A stretch of 64,000 bases of DNA from Bacteroidales bacterium (GCA_020052415.1 JAGVPB010000048.1:62001-126000); one strand, 5' to 3'; shown: positions 1 to 10,143, counted from the stretch's first letter. A program made the numbers and translations. The notes: generated by a model from the letters alone, not told the origin.

Positions 1-892
1 TAATAGGTTTTGATTTGCGGGAAGGTATTTCTTTCAATTTCATAGGTTCCCAATTCATCATGAAATAGCTTCTAAGCCCCAGAAAGTAATATATTGATAA
101 AATGGCATGATCATTTTGTAATGGTAATTCCTTTGTGAACGAATAATAATTTTCTGGTATTTGCATGGTCGAACCATTCAATAATTCATTTAAAACCGGC
201 TCGTCAAGCTTTATCGAAAAGGCAAAATAATTTAAATCAGAATTTTCATAATCTAAAAACCATTTAGGAAGCTTGTTTTTAGAATCGTAATCATTGAGGA
301 AAGAGATTTCTAAAAGAGTAATACTGTCGATGGCATTTTTGAATGAAGTGAAGTTCGATGCTGTATTTGCCAACATCCCCTTCTGGTAAATAAAATCAAT
401 CCCTGAAAAATATGTTGCTTTATCTTGGTAATATTTTGAAACCAGAGAATATTTACCATCAAATATAATTGATTGATTTGGCTCATTCCATTGAATATAA
501 TCAACTTTGATTGTTAATGTGTCGGATGGAAATAGGAAACAAGTTACATTAGAATCATTCCTGAGATACTTCACTCCTGAAGCTCTATCCAATGAATCAT
601 TTTGAAATTCAGAAAAATTTAGTTCAACCTTTTGAGGAATTTGAATTTTCAAACTAATATATTCTGTTCCATCACCATAAAGTTTTTTTTGAGGGCCTTC
701 GATATAATCGTTTGGAAAAAAGTTATAAAATCCTGAAGATAATAGTATGGTGTCGCTGAAGTTTTTAAAGTGCACTTTAATTGTAGCCTCAGCCATGAAA
801 TTTATCATGAGGAAGCTTGAATCCTTGTTAACCTGACAAAAACATATTTTGACTAAAAACAAGAATAAAATGAAAAGTACTTGCTTTTTCAT
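1..892 (-). CDS. Secreted protein of unknown function, cut by the left edge
   Basis: A minus-strand reading frame starts with ATG at 892 and stays open for 297 codons to the window edge, so the C-terminus is missing. The first ~20 residues (MKKQVLFILFLFLVKICFCQ) form a signal peptide, with Cys/Gln at a plausible cleavage point. The rest is mixed beta-rich sequence with many Asn, Tyr and Phe and no motif I recognise. Its size and style recall the N-terminal domains of Bacteroidota thioredoxin-like (TlpA) proteins, but the thioredoxin part would lie outside the window, so this is only a guess. A TAnnTTTG promoter element lies about 85 bp upstream. That it is a real gene is fairly sure; its function is unknown. 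Confidence 0.7.
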   Translation of the reverse strand, partial: MKKQVLFILFLFLVKICFCQVNKDSSFLMINFMAEATIKVHFKNFSDTILLSSGFYNFFPNDYIEGPQKKLYGDGTEYISLKIQIPQKVELNFSEFQNDSLDRASGVKYLRNDSNVTCFLFPSDTLTIKVDYIQWNEPNQSIIFDGKYSLVSKYYQDKATYFSGIDFIYQKGMLANTASNFTSFKNAIDSITLLEISFLNDYDSKNKLPKWFLDYENSDLNYFAFSIKLDEPVLNELLNGSTMQIPENYYSFTKELPLQNDHAILSIYYFLGLRSYFMMNWEPMKLKEIPSRKSKPI

Positions 893-1722
893 TCAAGGAG
901 TTTTCCATCTTTATAAATTACAACTAATCGTTTATCCATATTGAAAAACTTCATCAACACAACTACCAGTATCTGCAAAAGTACGGCTCTGTAAGTTTTT
1001 ATTTCCGTTAATATTTTTTTCATTTAGTTCCCTTCAAAAATACTCAAAACTATTATTACCGAAATAAAATTGGTCAATATTTTTTAATGCCCCTTTGCCT
1101 TAATTAAAAGATAAGTTGCTTTGTTTAAACACCTCATTTCCCTCTTTTTTTATCCAATCAAACTTATCCCTTAATCAACCGTTGTTCTTAAAATCCTCAA
1201 AATCACTGACGAACGAGCTTCGAACAACAGCAAATGGTCATCGATGGAAAGACCAGGTTTAAGAATAAGGAATTATTTTCCACCCCACACACTTCGATAC
1301 CTGCGCCTTTTCAGGGCTCAGTGTGACCATTGCACGGTTGCCGGTCATCCTGAGGAAGGGACTTTAGGAAGGGCGGTGTGTAAGCAGTCCCTGTCTCGAA
1401 GGATAGACCGGATTTAAGAATTGGGATTTGGGAATTAGGATTTGGGAAGATAAAAGATAAAAGTAAAAAGATAAAAGGGAGTAGGTCTCGCCACAGGCGA
1501 GACAGTCGGCAGCGTCAATGGCAAAATCCGGAAAGCAGAAAGCGGAACTCCACATTCGGAACGTTAATCACTGAACTGCAAACATCCCCCTAACCCCCTT
1601 GGAAAGGTTGAATCAGGCAACCAGTAACAAGTCGTAGCGTAGCGAAGATCCCGCTTTGCGGGGCAACCAGCAACAAGATAAAAGGCAGTTGGTAAAACAA
1701 AAAGAAGACCCCAGCATGATTG
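893..1722. repeat. Gene-free stretch made of mosaic repeat modules, copy A
   Basis: No convincing gene is present in these 830 bp. Two modules recur at 12005-12745. Module alpha (about 1078-1271) matches 12092-12283 at roughly 75-80% by eye. Module beta (about 1276-1420) matches 12578-12740 and is an imperfect inverted repeat: CACTTCGA and CTCAGTGTGACC on one side, GGTCATCCTGAG and TCTCGAAGG on the other. A third module (about 1437-1475, GGATTTGGGAAGATAAAAG followed by A-rich sequence) recurs at 12289-12330. A TATTTTTG element (1035-1042, minus strand) also recurs near 12007. AACCAGTAACAAG-like units lie at 1618-1690, with a small CCCGC/GCGGG hairpin at 1650-1662. Confidence 0.7.
976..983 (-). 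promoter_or_regulatory. Bacteroidota -7 promoter element (TACTTTTG)
   Basis: On the minus strand this reads TACTTTTG, matching the TAnnTTTG -7 consensus. It lies about 85 bp upstream of the ATG at 892. No clear TTTG -33 element is seen at the right distance, so this is moderate evidence only. Confidence 0.4.
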
Positions 1723-2406
1723 CTAATATCCAAAGCGGTAGCCAATACCTGATTCAGTATTGAGTAATTTAGGCCTGGCTGGGTTGTCCTCAATCTTTTT
1801 ACGCAATTGGGCTACGAAAACCCTAAGATACTGGGTTTGCTCAGTGTAGCCCATGCCCCAGACTTCTTTTAAAATATACTGATGGGTCAGCACTCTTCCT
1901 TCATTCTTTGCGAGGAGCGCCAATAGTGCAAATTCAGTAGATGTAAGTTTTATTAATTCGTTTTTTCTACGGGCAGTGTGGTTGGTTAAATCGATTGAAA
2001 TTGAGCCAAATTCAAGAATCGGTTCATCCGGGGCGACCTGGCTTTGCCGGATCGCGACACGGATACGCGCCAGAAGTTCGCCCGTGCGAAAGGGCTTCGT
2101 AAGATAATCGTTCGCACCATTGTCAAGGGCTTTAATAATATCATCTTCGGAATTACGAACAGAGAGTATGATTATTGGTTTCTGGTACCATTCGCGAAGT
2201 TTTTTGATTATTTCCAAACCATCCGCATCCGGCAGTCCCAAATCGAGGATAATTAATGCAGGGTGACCTGTCGCTGCCAGTGTAAGGCCTTCCTTGCCGG
2301 TTGTGGCTTCGGAAATTTTATAACCATTAGCCGAAAGGGTTATTTCGAGCAAACGGCGTATTTGTACCTCGTCATCTATGATCAGGATGGGATCTGAATT
2401 TATCAT
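1723..2406 (-). CDS. kdpE: KdpE, response regulator of the potassium ATPase operon
   Basis: 227-residue OmpR/PhoB-family response regulator. The receiver domain (about 5-120) has the acidic pair D11/D12, the phospho-acceptor D55 (motif LDLGLP), S82 and the conserved K104 in TKPF. The C-terminal half is a winged-helix DNA-binding domain ending in the typical GIGYRFGY. It abuts kdpD directly (kdpD stop at 2407), so the two should be co-translated. By family knowledge it is phosphorylated by KdpD and activates kdpFABC when potassium is limiting. A possible binding site is the pair of 11-bp direct repeats at 10020-10041. It is the last gene of the locus; the mosaic-repeat stretch follows. Confidence 0.95.
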   Translation of the reverse strand: MINSDPILIIDDEVQIRRLLEITLSANGYKISEATTGKEGLTLAATGHPALIILDLGLPDADGLEIIKKLREWYQKPIIILSVRNSEDDIIKALDNGANDYLTKPFRTGELLARIRVAIRQSQVAPDEPILEFGSISIDLTNHTARRKNELIKLTSTEFALLALLAKNEGRVLTHQYILKEVWGMGYTEQTQYLRVFVAQLRKKIEDNPARPKLLNTESGIGYRFGY

Positions 2407-5094
2407 TTAATCATCATGTTTTTTTAATGAGTCCATTTCAGAAATTTTAACCGGAATTTTAATTGTAAATATTGCTCCGCCATTTGACCTGTTCTTTGCA
2501 ATTACCGAGCCCTGATGAGCTTCAACAAAACCTTTTACAATTGACAGTCCCAAACCGGTTCCTCCCGCGGTAGCATCTTTTCCACGATAAAACTTATTAA
2601 AAACCGAATTTAATTCTGCTTCGGGGAATCCTTTACCTCTGTCCATTACTTGTATGGTCAGAAAGCCGTTATCATAAAAGAATTTTATCCTGATATTGCT
2701 GCCGGCAGGAGCATTCTGTGTAGCATTAAGTACAAGATTATGCAGAACCTGCTCAACCAGCCCATAATCAATATATACGAGGGGCATGTCAGTTGGAATG
2801 ACAATGGATGGTTGGAATGGTTGTAACTCCTGACTAAGAGTTTCAAATACCTTGTGAACCAGATCATGAACGTCGCACCAGTCCAGGCGCGGAGTAATAC
2901 GCCCCGATTCGAGGCGCGACATATTCAGAAGGTTTTCAATTAGCCGGTTGAGCCGGATAGAGGCAATACTAATTTCGGAGTAAAGCTTTGTCCGGGTTTC
3001 TTCAGGAAAAGCCTGAGAAAGCAATGAATCTGAAGCGCCCAGGATGGTTGCAACCGGGATGCGCAATTCGTGTGAAATGGAATTAAAAAGGGTTTTATAT
3101 AGTTTTTCAGATTCCGTTAATTTATAAGCTTTCCTTGCAGCGCTTCGTAAATATTCACGCTCAAACTTGCCTGAAATCTGTGAAATAAAGGCTTCCCAGA
3201 ATTGCTCCTCTCCCTGTGTAAATATATGAGTATGCTCGACTGCAATTATCCCCATGTTTTCGTTTATTCCGGTAAGCGGATAAAATGTATAAATGGTGGA
3301 CGGTAAGGTATCGGTATATTTTCCGGCTTTGGACGAATGACGAAAAACCCAGGCGGCGATGCTTAGCTCATTTTCCGAAAACTTTATATTTGTTTCGTGT
3401 TTTACGTGGTCATCAAGCTTGTTCAGATCGTTTTTCAGAATTATGGCGCATTCCAGATTAAAATACTTATGAATATACCTGACGGCAATTTTCGAAACTT
3501 CCTGGATACCAGTAGCCATGGAAAGCTCCCTGGTTAATTGGTATAGCGCATGAGTCCTTGCCTCCCTTACTCTTGTGTTCTTTTCCTGGAGCCTGACTCT
3601 CGAAGTCAATATTCCGTTTAAAAGTGCGATGATGAAAAACATCACGAACATCAGAACATCCAGCGGTTTATCAATATGAAGCGTAAATTGCGGGGGAATA
3701 AAAAAATAATTCCAGATCAATGCAGAGAGTGTCGCTGCCAGGAGGATAGGCCCGGTTCCGTAAAAAATGGCAAGTATCGAAACCAGAAAAAGAAGAACAA
3801 ACGAAACTACCTGGTAACCGATCAAATCTTTAATCAGGTATGAAGCCCCTGCAGTAAGCGCCACCAGGATAGAAATGGTAAGATACTGCCGGATGTTCGA
3901 GGTAAATGAGGGGATCGAAACCCTGTCTTTAAAACGGTCCTTTGCACTTTCATCAGAACCGAGAATATAAACATCTATATTTCCGCTGAACCGGATCAGT
4001 TTGTTCACGAAATTTCCTAATCTGAACATGGAAAGCAGGTTCCTCACTCTTGGCTTACCAACCATAATATGAGTCACATTTTCTTTCTGTGCAAAATCAA
4101 CAATACCTTTAACAACATCATAGTTTGTAACAACCCGGATTTTAATTCCAAGCTGTCGTGCCAGGTTCATGTTTTTGTGTAACTGCCCGCTTTCTTTAGG
4201 AGTAAGTTTATGAAGTGTTTCCACGTGGATAGCCTGTATGTCGCCTCCCATAGAATAAGAGAGTGTCTTGGCCCAGCGCAGCAATTTACCGGAGTATGGG
4301 CTCGGTCCGACAGCAACCAACAGGTGCAGTCCCGACTTCCAGGGACCTTTGATCCGCTTCTGCTGCATGTAGTCATGCAATTGCTTATCCACCCTGTCGG
4401 CTACAATACGTAATGCCATTTCACGCAACGCTGTAATATTTCCTTTGCGGAAAAAATTTTCGATGGCTTCTTTTGATCGTTCAGGGGTATAGACTTTCCC
4501 TTCCGATAATCGTTGCAACAGTTCATCGGGTGTAAGGTCAATCACCTCGACTTCATCGGCATTTTCAAAAATCTCATCCGGCAAAGTTTCACGAATGATG
4601 ATGCCGGTGATTTGTGCAACGGTTTCAGAACGGCTTTCCAGGTGCTGTACATTAAGGGTAGTATAAACGTTGATACCATGCTCCAAAATTTCCTGAACAT
4701 CCTGGTATCGTTTGGTATGCCTGCTTCCAGGTGCATTGGTATGGGCCAGTTCATCAACCAGGACTATTTGAGGTTTCCGGGCTATGATAGCATCCAGATC
4801 CATCTCTTCAACTGTAGTTGACTTGTATTCATACTTTTTGCGGGGAACGATTTCCATTCCCTCTACCAATTCAGAGGTTTCCTTTCGTTTATGTGTTTCA
4901 ACAATTCCAATGACAATGTCACTTCCTTTGAGTTTTTCGGCTCGTGCAACTTCCAGCATGGTATAGGTTTTACCAACACCGGCACACATACCGAAAAATA
5001 TTTTCAGTTTGCCCCGTTTGCTTTTTTCTTCTTCATTTATCAAGGAAACTAAAAGTTCATCGGGATTCGGCCTGTTATCTTCGAAGCTGTTCAT
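2407..5094 (-). CDS. kdpD: KdpD, potassium-responsive sensor histidine kinase
   Basis: 895 residues, the usual full length. In order: the N-terminal KdpD domain with Walker A (GMCAGVGKT, 35-43) and Walker B-like VLVDELAHTN (111-120); a universal-stress-protein-like domain (about 250-375); a cluster of four membrane helices (about 395-505); a GAF-like segment; a HisKA domain with H675 in SHELRIP; and a HATPase domain with an N-box around 785-795 and a G-box near 845 (GTGLGLSIVKG). It is a membrane kinase sensing K+ limitation and turgor and signalling to KdpE. Its ATG overlaps the kdpC stop in an ATGA (5091-5094), indicating translational coupling. Confidence 0.96.
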   Translation of the reverse strand: MNSFEDNRPNPDELLVSLINEEEKSKRGKLKIFFGMCAGVGKTYTMLEVARAEKLKGSDIVIGIVETHKRKETSELVEGMEIVPRKKYEYKSTTVEEMDLDAIIARKPQIVLVDELAHTNAPGSRHTKRYQDVQEILEHGINVYTTLNVQHLESRSETVAQITGIIIRETLPDEIFENADEVEVIDLTPDELLQRLSEGKVYTPERSKEAIENFFRKGNITALREMALRIVADRVDKQLHDYMQQKRIKGPWKSGLHLLVAVGPSPYSGKLLRWAKTLSYSMGGDIQAIHVETLHKLTPKESGQLHKNMNLARQLGIKIRVVTNYDVVKGIVDFAQKENVTHIMVGKPRVRNLLSMFRLGNFVNKLIRFSGNIDVYILGSDESAKDRFKDRVSIPSFTSNIRQYLTISILVALTAGASYLIKDLIGYQVVSFVLLFLVSILAIFYGTGPILLAATLSALIWNYFFIPPQFTLHIDKPLDVLMFVMFFIIALLNGILTSRVRLQEKNTRVREARTHALYQLTRELSMATGIQEVSKIAVRYIHKYFNLECAIILKNDLNKLDDHVKHETNIKFSENELSIAAWVFRHSSKAGKYTDTLPSTIYTFYPLTGINENMGIIAVEHTHIFTQGEEQFWEAFISQISGKFEREYLRSAARKAYKLTESEKLYKTLFNSISHELRIPVATILGASDSLLSQAFPEETRTKLYSEISIASIRLNRLIENLLNMSRLESGRITPRLDWCDVHDLVHKVFETLSQELQPFQPSIVIPTDMPLVYIDYGLVEQVLHNLVLNATQNAPAGSNIRIKFFYDNGFLTIQVMDRGKGFPEAELNSVFNKFYRGKDATAGGTGLGLSIVKGFVEAHQGSVIAKNRSNGGAIFTIKIPVKISEMDSLKKHDD

Positions 5095-5663
5095 TTGATT
5101 TTATCAGTTTCCAAATTTAGCAATAAAACATTTATACGTTCTTCACCAAGCCATAAAAACTGTGGAACTTCAGCGAGGTTATTAATACACTGAATCAGCT
5201 CCTGCTTTTGATTTTTATTGAAATTCCGTGCTTTTATGATCCGGTCAACCTGCAACAATGCTGCTTCGGGGGAAATATGCGGATCAAGGCCGCTTGCCGA
5301 AGCAAACAGCATTTCTGATGGGATTATTGTTAGGCTGTCTAACTCGTTAAATATAATAAATTGTTTTTTGCGTTCAGTAACAAGGCTATCCAATTTAGCA
5401 TTTGTTGGACCAAAATTCGAACCACCGGAAGGAAGTGGATTATATGAAATAGCGGATGGCCGCGAGCTAAAATAAATGGCACTATCGAATTGTTGCCCGA
5501 TTAAATTGCTTCCAATTAACCTAGTATCTTTAAATAGCAAACTGCCATTTGCTTCGGCAGGAAACAGTATCTGAGTGATTCCTGTAATAAAAAGCGGGTA
5601 AACAATTCCAGTCAGGATTGTTAGAAAGAGAAATATTTTAAATGAAATAATGATTGTTTTCAT
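5091..5663 (-). CDS. kdpC: KdpC, K+-transporting ATPase subunit C
   Basis: 190 residues, normal length. One N-terminal membrane helix (about 5-27) is followed by a soluble domain with the family's conserved blocks: RPSAISYNPLPSGGSN around 68-83 and SASGLDPHISPEAA around 121-134. In the family this subunit stabilises the KdpFABC complex and raises ATP affinity of KdpB. It lies 13 nt downstream of kdpB and overlaps kdpD by 4 nt (ATGA). Confidence 0.95.
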   Translation of the reverse strand: MKTIIISFKIFLFLTILTGIVYPLFITGITQILFPAEANGSLLFKDTRLIGSNLIGQQFDSAIYFSSRPSAISYNPLPSGGSNFGPTNAKLDSLVTERKKQFIIFNELDSLTIIPSEMLFASASGLDPHISPEAALLQVDRIIKARNFNKNQKQELIQCINNLAEVPQFLWLGEERINVLLLNLETDKIK

Positions 5664-5676
5664 TCTTAATTCTGTT

Positions 5677-7755
5677 TTACAGGTTAATTAACATATCAAT
5701 AATTTTAATTCCAAAGAAAGGCGCAATAAGGCCACCCAAACCATAGATAAGCAGGTTTCGGGTTAATGCAACATTGGCAGAAACCGGTTTGTAACGTACA
5801 CCTTTTAATGCCAGAGGAATCAAGAGAATAATGATAAGTGCATTAAATATAACAGCGCTTAAAATAGCGCTATGGGGTGATCCGAGCCTCATAACATTCA
5901 GGACTGAAAGCGGTCCAATACCTGAGCTTCCGGAATACAGTGAAATTGCTATGGCAGGTATGATAGCAAAATATTTAGCCACATCGTTGGCGATACTAAA
6001 GGTTGTCAGCGATCCACGGGTCATTAGGAGTTGTTTGCCGATTTCCACGACTTCAATAAGTTTGGTAGGATTGCTGTCAAGGTCCACCATGTTTCCGGCT
6101 TCACGTGCTGCCTGGGTTCCTGAATTCATGGCAATGCCAACATCAGCCTGGGCAAGGGCCGGGGCATCATTTGTGCCATCGCCGATCATTCCTACCAGGT
6201 GGCCATTGGCCTGTTCTTCGCGGATTCGCCTTAATTTATCTTCAGGTGTAGCCTCAGCCATAAAGTCGTCAACTCCGGCTTCCGCTGCTATAGCTCCTGC
6301 GGTTAAAGGATTGTCGCCGGTAATCATAACAGTTTTAATACCCATCTTCCTCAGTTCGGCGAATCGCTGCTTGATTCCACCTTTTACAATGTCTTTGAGA
6401 TGAATTACTCCAAGAACCTTATTATCCTCTGCTACTACTAAGGGTGTCGCTCCCTGTCGTGCAAGTTCAGCCACAACGTCCTGAATTTGCTGAGGGTAAA
6501 AACCATTGTTGTTTTGAACAAAGGTTCGAATCGTATCGGATGCTCCTTTTCTCACCTTATGAAGTTTGCCATCCGGGATTCTGATATCAACACCACTCAT
6601 TCTGGTTTGTGCGGAAAATGGAATAAATGAAGCCTGGAGATCCTGGACTTCCCGTCCCCTGATATTAAATTTTTCTTTGGCAAGTATAACTATTGATCGT
6701 CCTTCCGGTGTTTCATCCGATAATGACGAAAGCTGTGCTGCATCGGCAAGTTCCTCAACTGTAGTACCATCAACGGGGATAAAATCAGTAGCCATACGAT
6801 TGCCAAGGGTGATCGTCCCTGTTTTATCAAGCAAAAGAACATCAACATCTCCTGCCGCTTCAATGGCTCGTCCGCTGGTAGCGATGACATTGCGTTGTAA
6901 TAGTCTGTCCATTCCGCTTATGCCTATTGCGCTAAGCAAACCGCCTATTGTCGTTGGTATCAGGCAAACAAGTAAGGCAATCAATACAGGGATTGACAGG
7001 TTTTGCGATTGGGATAGCCCTGAAGCAGCAAGGCTGTAGCCAAAGAATGCCGGAAGTGTGACGACGGCTAACAGGAATATAATTGATAAGCCTGAAAGTA
7101 ATATTGACAGAGCGATTTCATTGGGAGTTTTTTGCCGCTTAGCACCTTCAACCAGGGCAATCATGCGGTCAATAAATGTATTTCCTGGTTCGGAAGTAAT
7201 GCGGATGGTTATCTTATCACTGATAACCTTGGTACCACCTGTAACTGCCGAACGGTCGCCACCACTTTCCCGGATTACAGGAGCGGATTCACCCGTAATT
7301 GCCGATTCATCTATGCTGGCAATACCGTCAATAACTTCACCATCCGAAGGGATTACTTCTCCTGCTTCGCAAATGACTATATCCCCCTTTTTAAGCTCGG
7401 TAGCAAATAATGTAACTTCTTTTTTGCCCACCAGTTTACGGGCTTTAATCTGAGTACGGTTTTTACGAAGACTTTCTGCCTGAGCTTTTCCTCTGCCCTC
7501 TGCAATGGCCTCGGAAAAATTGGCAAACAACACTGTAAACCAAAGCCAAAATGCAATCTGTAGGTTGAAAGATGAAAAATTGCCCTGAAAAATGCCAATA
7601 AACACAATAATTGTGGTTAAAACGGAACCGATAGCTACCATAAAGATCACCGGGTTTTTTATCTGTAAGGCAGGATTTAATTTTTTTAAACTATCCTTTG
7701 CAGCCTTTAATATAATTTTCTTATTAAAAAGTTTAGCTGTTTGTTTTGTGCTCAT
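5677..7755 (-). CDS. kdpB: KdpB, P-type ATPase catalytic subunit
   Basis: 692 residues, typical for KdpB. Catalytic landmarks: TGES of the actuator domain (154-157), phosphorylated D310 in DKTGTIT, and [10 protein letters not shown] of the hinge. The membrane helices show the reduced KdpB pattern, with a cytosolic N-terminal stretch, helices near 35-55, 65-85, 220-240 and 255-280, and a C-terminal hydrophobic group. It hydrolyses ATP to energise K+ import through KdpA. It begins 11 nt after the kdpA stop. All catalytic residues are intact. Confidence 0.97.
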   Translation of the reverse strand: MSTKQTAKLFNKKIILKAAKDSLKKLNPALQIKNPVIFMVAIGSVLTTIIVFIGIFQGNFSSFNLQIAFWLWFTVLFANFSEAIAEGRGKAQAESLRKNRTQIKARKLVGKKEVTLFATELKKGDIVICEAGEVIPSDGEVIDGIASIDESAITGESAPVIRESGGDRSAVTGGTKVISDKITIRITSEPGNTFIDRMIALVEGAKRQKTPNEIALSILLSGLSIIFLLAVVTLPAFFGYSLAASGLSQSQNLSIPVLIALLVCLIPTTIGGLLSAIGISGMDRLLQRNVIATSGRAIEAAGDVDVLLLDKTGTITLGNRMATDFIPVDGTTVEELADAAQLSSLSDETPEGRSIVILAKEKFNIRGREVQDLQASFIPFSAQTRMSGVDIRIPDGKLHKVRKGASDTIRTFVQNNNGFYPQQIQDVVAELARQGATPLVVAEDNKVLGVIHLKDIVKGGIKQRFAELRKMGIKTVMITGDNPLTAGAIAAEAGVDDFMAEATPEDKLRRIREEQANGHLVGMIGDGTNDAPALAQADVGIAMNSGTQAAREAGNMVDLDSNPTKLIEVVEIGKQLLMTRGSLTTFSIANDVAKYFAIIPAIAISLYSGSSGIGPLSVLNVMRLGSPHSAILSAVIFNALIIILLIPLALKGVRYKPVSANVALTRNLLIYGLGGLIAPFFGIKIIDMLINL

Positions 7756-7766
7756 TTTTTCAAAAA

Positions 7767-9458
7767 TTAATAGGTTATTCCGCTGTTCATCAGCAAATGT
7801 TCAGTCACAGGACCCAGCGATAATGCCGGAAAATGAGTTAATCCGCCTACGATAAGGATAACAGAAATCAGCAAACCGATAAATAACCAGTTGTCAGTGC
7901 GGAATGTCCCTGCAGATACAGGAGTGATTTTTTTCTTAGCCATGTGCCCTGCAATAGCAAGAACCGGAATAATGACTCCAGAACGCCCGATAAGCATTCC
8001 AAAACCAAGAGCAAGATTATAAAAAATCGTATTTGCATTTAATCCGGCAAAGGCGCTACCGTTATTTCCGGCAGCAGAACTGAAAGCATAAAGTATTTCG
8101 GAAAAGCCATGAGGGCCTGCGTTATTAAGGCCCGACAATCCATAATTACTTACCGAAGCCCATGCCGAAAAAATGAGTATAACAAAATTGGGTAATAGAA
8201 CAGCTATTATAGCCATTTGAACCTCGAATGCTTCAATTTTTTTGCCCAGGTATTCAGGTGTGCGACCGACCATCAGTCCGGCAATAAATACAGTAAGAAT
8301 TATAAAAATCACCATACCATAAAGCCCGGCACCTACTCCTCCGAAAATAACTTCACCCACCATAATATTGATCATGGCAACCATTCCAGCCAAAGGGGTC
8401 AAACTATCATGCATAGCATTGACCGAACCATTTGAAGCCGCTGCAGTTGAAGTTGACCATAGAATGCTGTTGGTTATACCAAACCGGGTTTCTTTGCCTT
8501 CCATCAGTGATAAATGACCAAAAACCGGATTGTTAGAATATTCAGCGTACAAGGAAATAGTCAAGCCGGTAAGCATTAAAATCAGCATAACCGAAAAAAC
8601 AGTCCATCCCTGTCTTATGGAGCCAACCATTTTGCCATAGGTATAGGTCAATGCAGCCGGGATTAGTAATATGGCCAGCATTTCGAGAAAATTGCTGAAA
8701 GGGGTTGGATTTTCGAAAGGGTGCGAGCTATTCGAATTAAAAAATCCGCCACCATTAGTGCCCAGTTGTTTTATTGCTATTTGCGAAGCAGCCGGCCCCA
8801 TTGGGATTACTTGCTCAGCCCCTTGTATTGTTTGAGCAGTTTCATACGTATTAAAATTCTGTACAACGCCCTGACCGACCAAAACAATGGCAAGCAAAAT
8901 AGAAAGTGGTAAAAGAACATAAAGGGTTGAACGTGTAAGGTCTGTCCAGAAATTACCTAATTTTTCAGTTGTTTTCCGGGACAAACCCCGTATGAGCGCC
9001 AGTAAAACAGCAATACCCGTAGCAGCGCTGACAAAATTCTGAACCGTTAGCCCGATCATTTGCACCAGGAAACTGAGTGTTGTTTCTCCGGCATAACCCT
9101 GCCAATTGGTGTTGGTCATAAAACTTACCGCAGTATTAAAAGCCGAATGCCATGAAACATTTGGGAGGTTTGCGGGATTCATGGGTAACTGCGCCTGAAA
9201 TAACTGAATCAGAAGTACAAAAACAAATCCAATCAAATTGAACATCAGTAAACCGAAAGTGTACATTTTCCAGTTTGATTCTTCTTCCGGGTTTACTCCT
9301 GTGAATTTATAAGTTAACTTTTCGAGCCAGCCCAAAACCGGAATCATGAAATGTCTGGCTCCGGAAAATACTTTACTCATGTAATTGCCTAAAATAGGCG
9401 CCAGTCCTATTAACAGGACAAAAAATAAAACAACCTGAATTACATCCCTTATTGTCAT
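7767..9458 (-). CDS. kdpA: KdpA, K+-transporting ATPase channel-like subunit
   Basis: 563 residues, about ten membrane helices. The selectivity-filter regions typical of the SKT superfamily can be read as [30 protein letters not shown] and GNNGSAFAG. It binds and translocates K+, driven by KdpB. Its ATG (9458) overlaps the stop of a possible 30-codon ORF in an ATGA. The 5' side of the operon carries kdpF and a small membrane ORF, so the transcript probably starts near 10000. Confidence 0.97.
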   Translation of the reverse strand: MTIRDVIQVVLFFVLLIGLAPILGNYMSKVFSGARHFMIPVLGWLEKLTYKFTGVNPEEESNWKMYTFGLLMFNLIGFVFVLLIQLFQAQLPMNPANLPNVSWHSAFNTAVSFMTNTNWQGYAGETTLSFLVQMIGLTVQNFVSAATGIAVLLALIRGLSRKTTEKLGNFWTDLTRSTLYVLLPLSILLAIVLVGQGVVQNFNTYETAQTIQGAEQVIPMGPAASQIAIKQLGTNGGGFFNSNSSHPFENPTPFSNFLEMLAILLIPAALTYTYGKMVGSIRQGWTVFSVMLILMLTGLTISLYAEYSNNPVFGHLSLMEGKETRFGITNSILWSTSTAAASNGSVNAMHDSLTPLAGMVAMINIMVGEVIFGGVGAGLYGMVIFIILTVFIAGLMVGRTPEYLGKKIEAFEVQMAIIAVLLPNFVILIFSAWASVSNYGLSGLNNAGPHGFSEILYAFSSAAGNNGSAFAGLNANTIFYNLALGFGMLIGRSGVIIPVLAIAGHMAKKKITPVSAGTFRTDNWLFIGLLISVILIVGGLTHFPALSLGPVTEHLLMNSGITY

Positions 9459-9547
9459 AATGATTTTGTTTTGGTTTTTTGAGCTGGATTATAACTTGTT
9501 TTATTCATTGCAGAACCTTTATTAGTTTCAATTTTTTGAAAGTTCAT
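9455..9547 (-). CDS. Possible 30-residue ORF coupled to kdpA
   Basis: Its ATG is at 9547 and its TGA overlaps the kdpA ATG (ATGA at 9455-9458). The frame stays open upstream to about 9625 without another ATG, so a longer product starting at a TTG near 9565 is possible. The translation begins MNFQKIETNKGSAMNK and is very basic. Nothing recognisable; it may be only a coupling leader for kdpA. Confidence 0.3.
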   Translation of the reverse strand: MNFQKIETNKGSAMNKTSYNPAQKTKTKSL

Positions 9548-9625
9548 TAAAAGACTCTCAATCAAAAAGCGATTTTTTTTAAGATGCTCAATTATTTCAA
9601 AATTATTTTTTGAATACATATAATT

Positions 9626-9808
9626 TATGATTTTCGTAAGTTATTGTTCATTTTCATCATCATGAAATTTACTGACTTTGTAATTATTTTGTAGCTCTTC
9701 GTAATATTTGTCCAGCCTGAGAAAATGGCCAATCATTCCAGTTATGACAAAAAAGAGAATTAACCCTCCAAAAAACTTTAATATCAATAAAAGAAAAGCC
9801 ATGGCCAT
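9626..9808 (-). CDS. Small membrane protein between kdpF and kdpA
   Basis: ORF of about 60 codons with one membrane helix (MAMAFLLLILKFFGGLILFF, then VITGMIG) followed by a charged tail (RLDKYYEELQNNYKVSKF). It starts 7 nt after the kdpF stop, so it is almost surely on the same transcript. I do not recognise a family. Its place and topology suggest an accessory peptide of the Kdp complex or its sensor, but that is inference. The exact last residues are less certain than the N-terminal part. Confidence 0.55.
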
Positions 9809-9815
9809 TCAAACT

Positions 9816-9980
9816 TTAAAATTTTTCCGGTTTAATCAGAGCCATGAATAAATAGATTAGCAAGAGAAATGCAACGATAGCACCAATGACATACCATGAA
9901 GTACTATTCATTTCCATTGGTATTTTGGCCTGGGGCAGGGATGTTGGTACTGCCAAAAGTATGTTCATTGTTGTTTTCAT
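9816..9980 (-). CDS. kdpF: KdpF, small stabilising subunit of the Kdp ATPase
   Basis: 54 residues from the ATG at 9980. The C-terminal 30 residues are a typical KdpF: one membrane helix (YVIGAIVAFLLLIYLFMALI) followed by the family's terminal KPEKF. KdpF is usually only about 29 residues, so translation might instead start at an internal ATG (residue 22 or 24), giving MEMNSTSWYVIG. In the family this peptide binds between KdpA and KdpB and stabilises the complex. It is the first gene of the locus. Confidence 0.8.
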   Translation of the reverse strand: MKTTMNILLAVPTSLPQAKIPMEMNSTSWYVIGAIVAFLLLIYLFMALIKPEKF

Positions 9981-10143
9981 ATCAATTTTTTTTTAACCGA
10001 TACAAAAATGCAACAGTACTTATAAGGGTTTTATAAGGATTGATTTTAGGATATAAAGATTTTATAAATGGTTTGCCTGATTTATTGCTAATATAGGAAG
10101 AAATACCCTGTTTCAGATGACTCCATCCGCCTTTTTACTGTCT
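9981..10143 (-). promoter_or_regulatory. kdp promoter region with 11-bp direct repeats
   Basis: On the + strand, TTATAAGGGTT (10020-10030) is followed immediately by TTATAAGGATT (10031-10041), ten of eleven bases identical, with weaker A/T-rich repeats in the same 11-bp register to about 10069. One-turn spacing of direct repeats is typical of OmpR/PhoB-family regulators, to which KdpE belongs. They lie 40-60 bp upstream of the kdpF start, where an activator site would be expected. A weak -7-like CATTTTTG (minus strand) lies between them and the gene. Confidence 0.5.

Noticed and set aside
1650..1662. CCCGC-TTT-GCGGG hairpin as the kdpE terminator
   Set aside because: Only 5 bp and no T-run on the minus strand; it belongs to a repeat-rich stretch and has no clear role.
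9590..9620. ORF from the ATG at 9620 leading into kdpA
   Set aside because: The frame hits TGA after seven codons; the frame that overlaps kdpA has no ATG until 9547.
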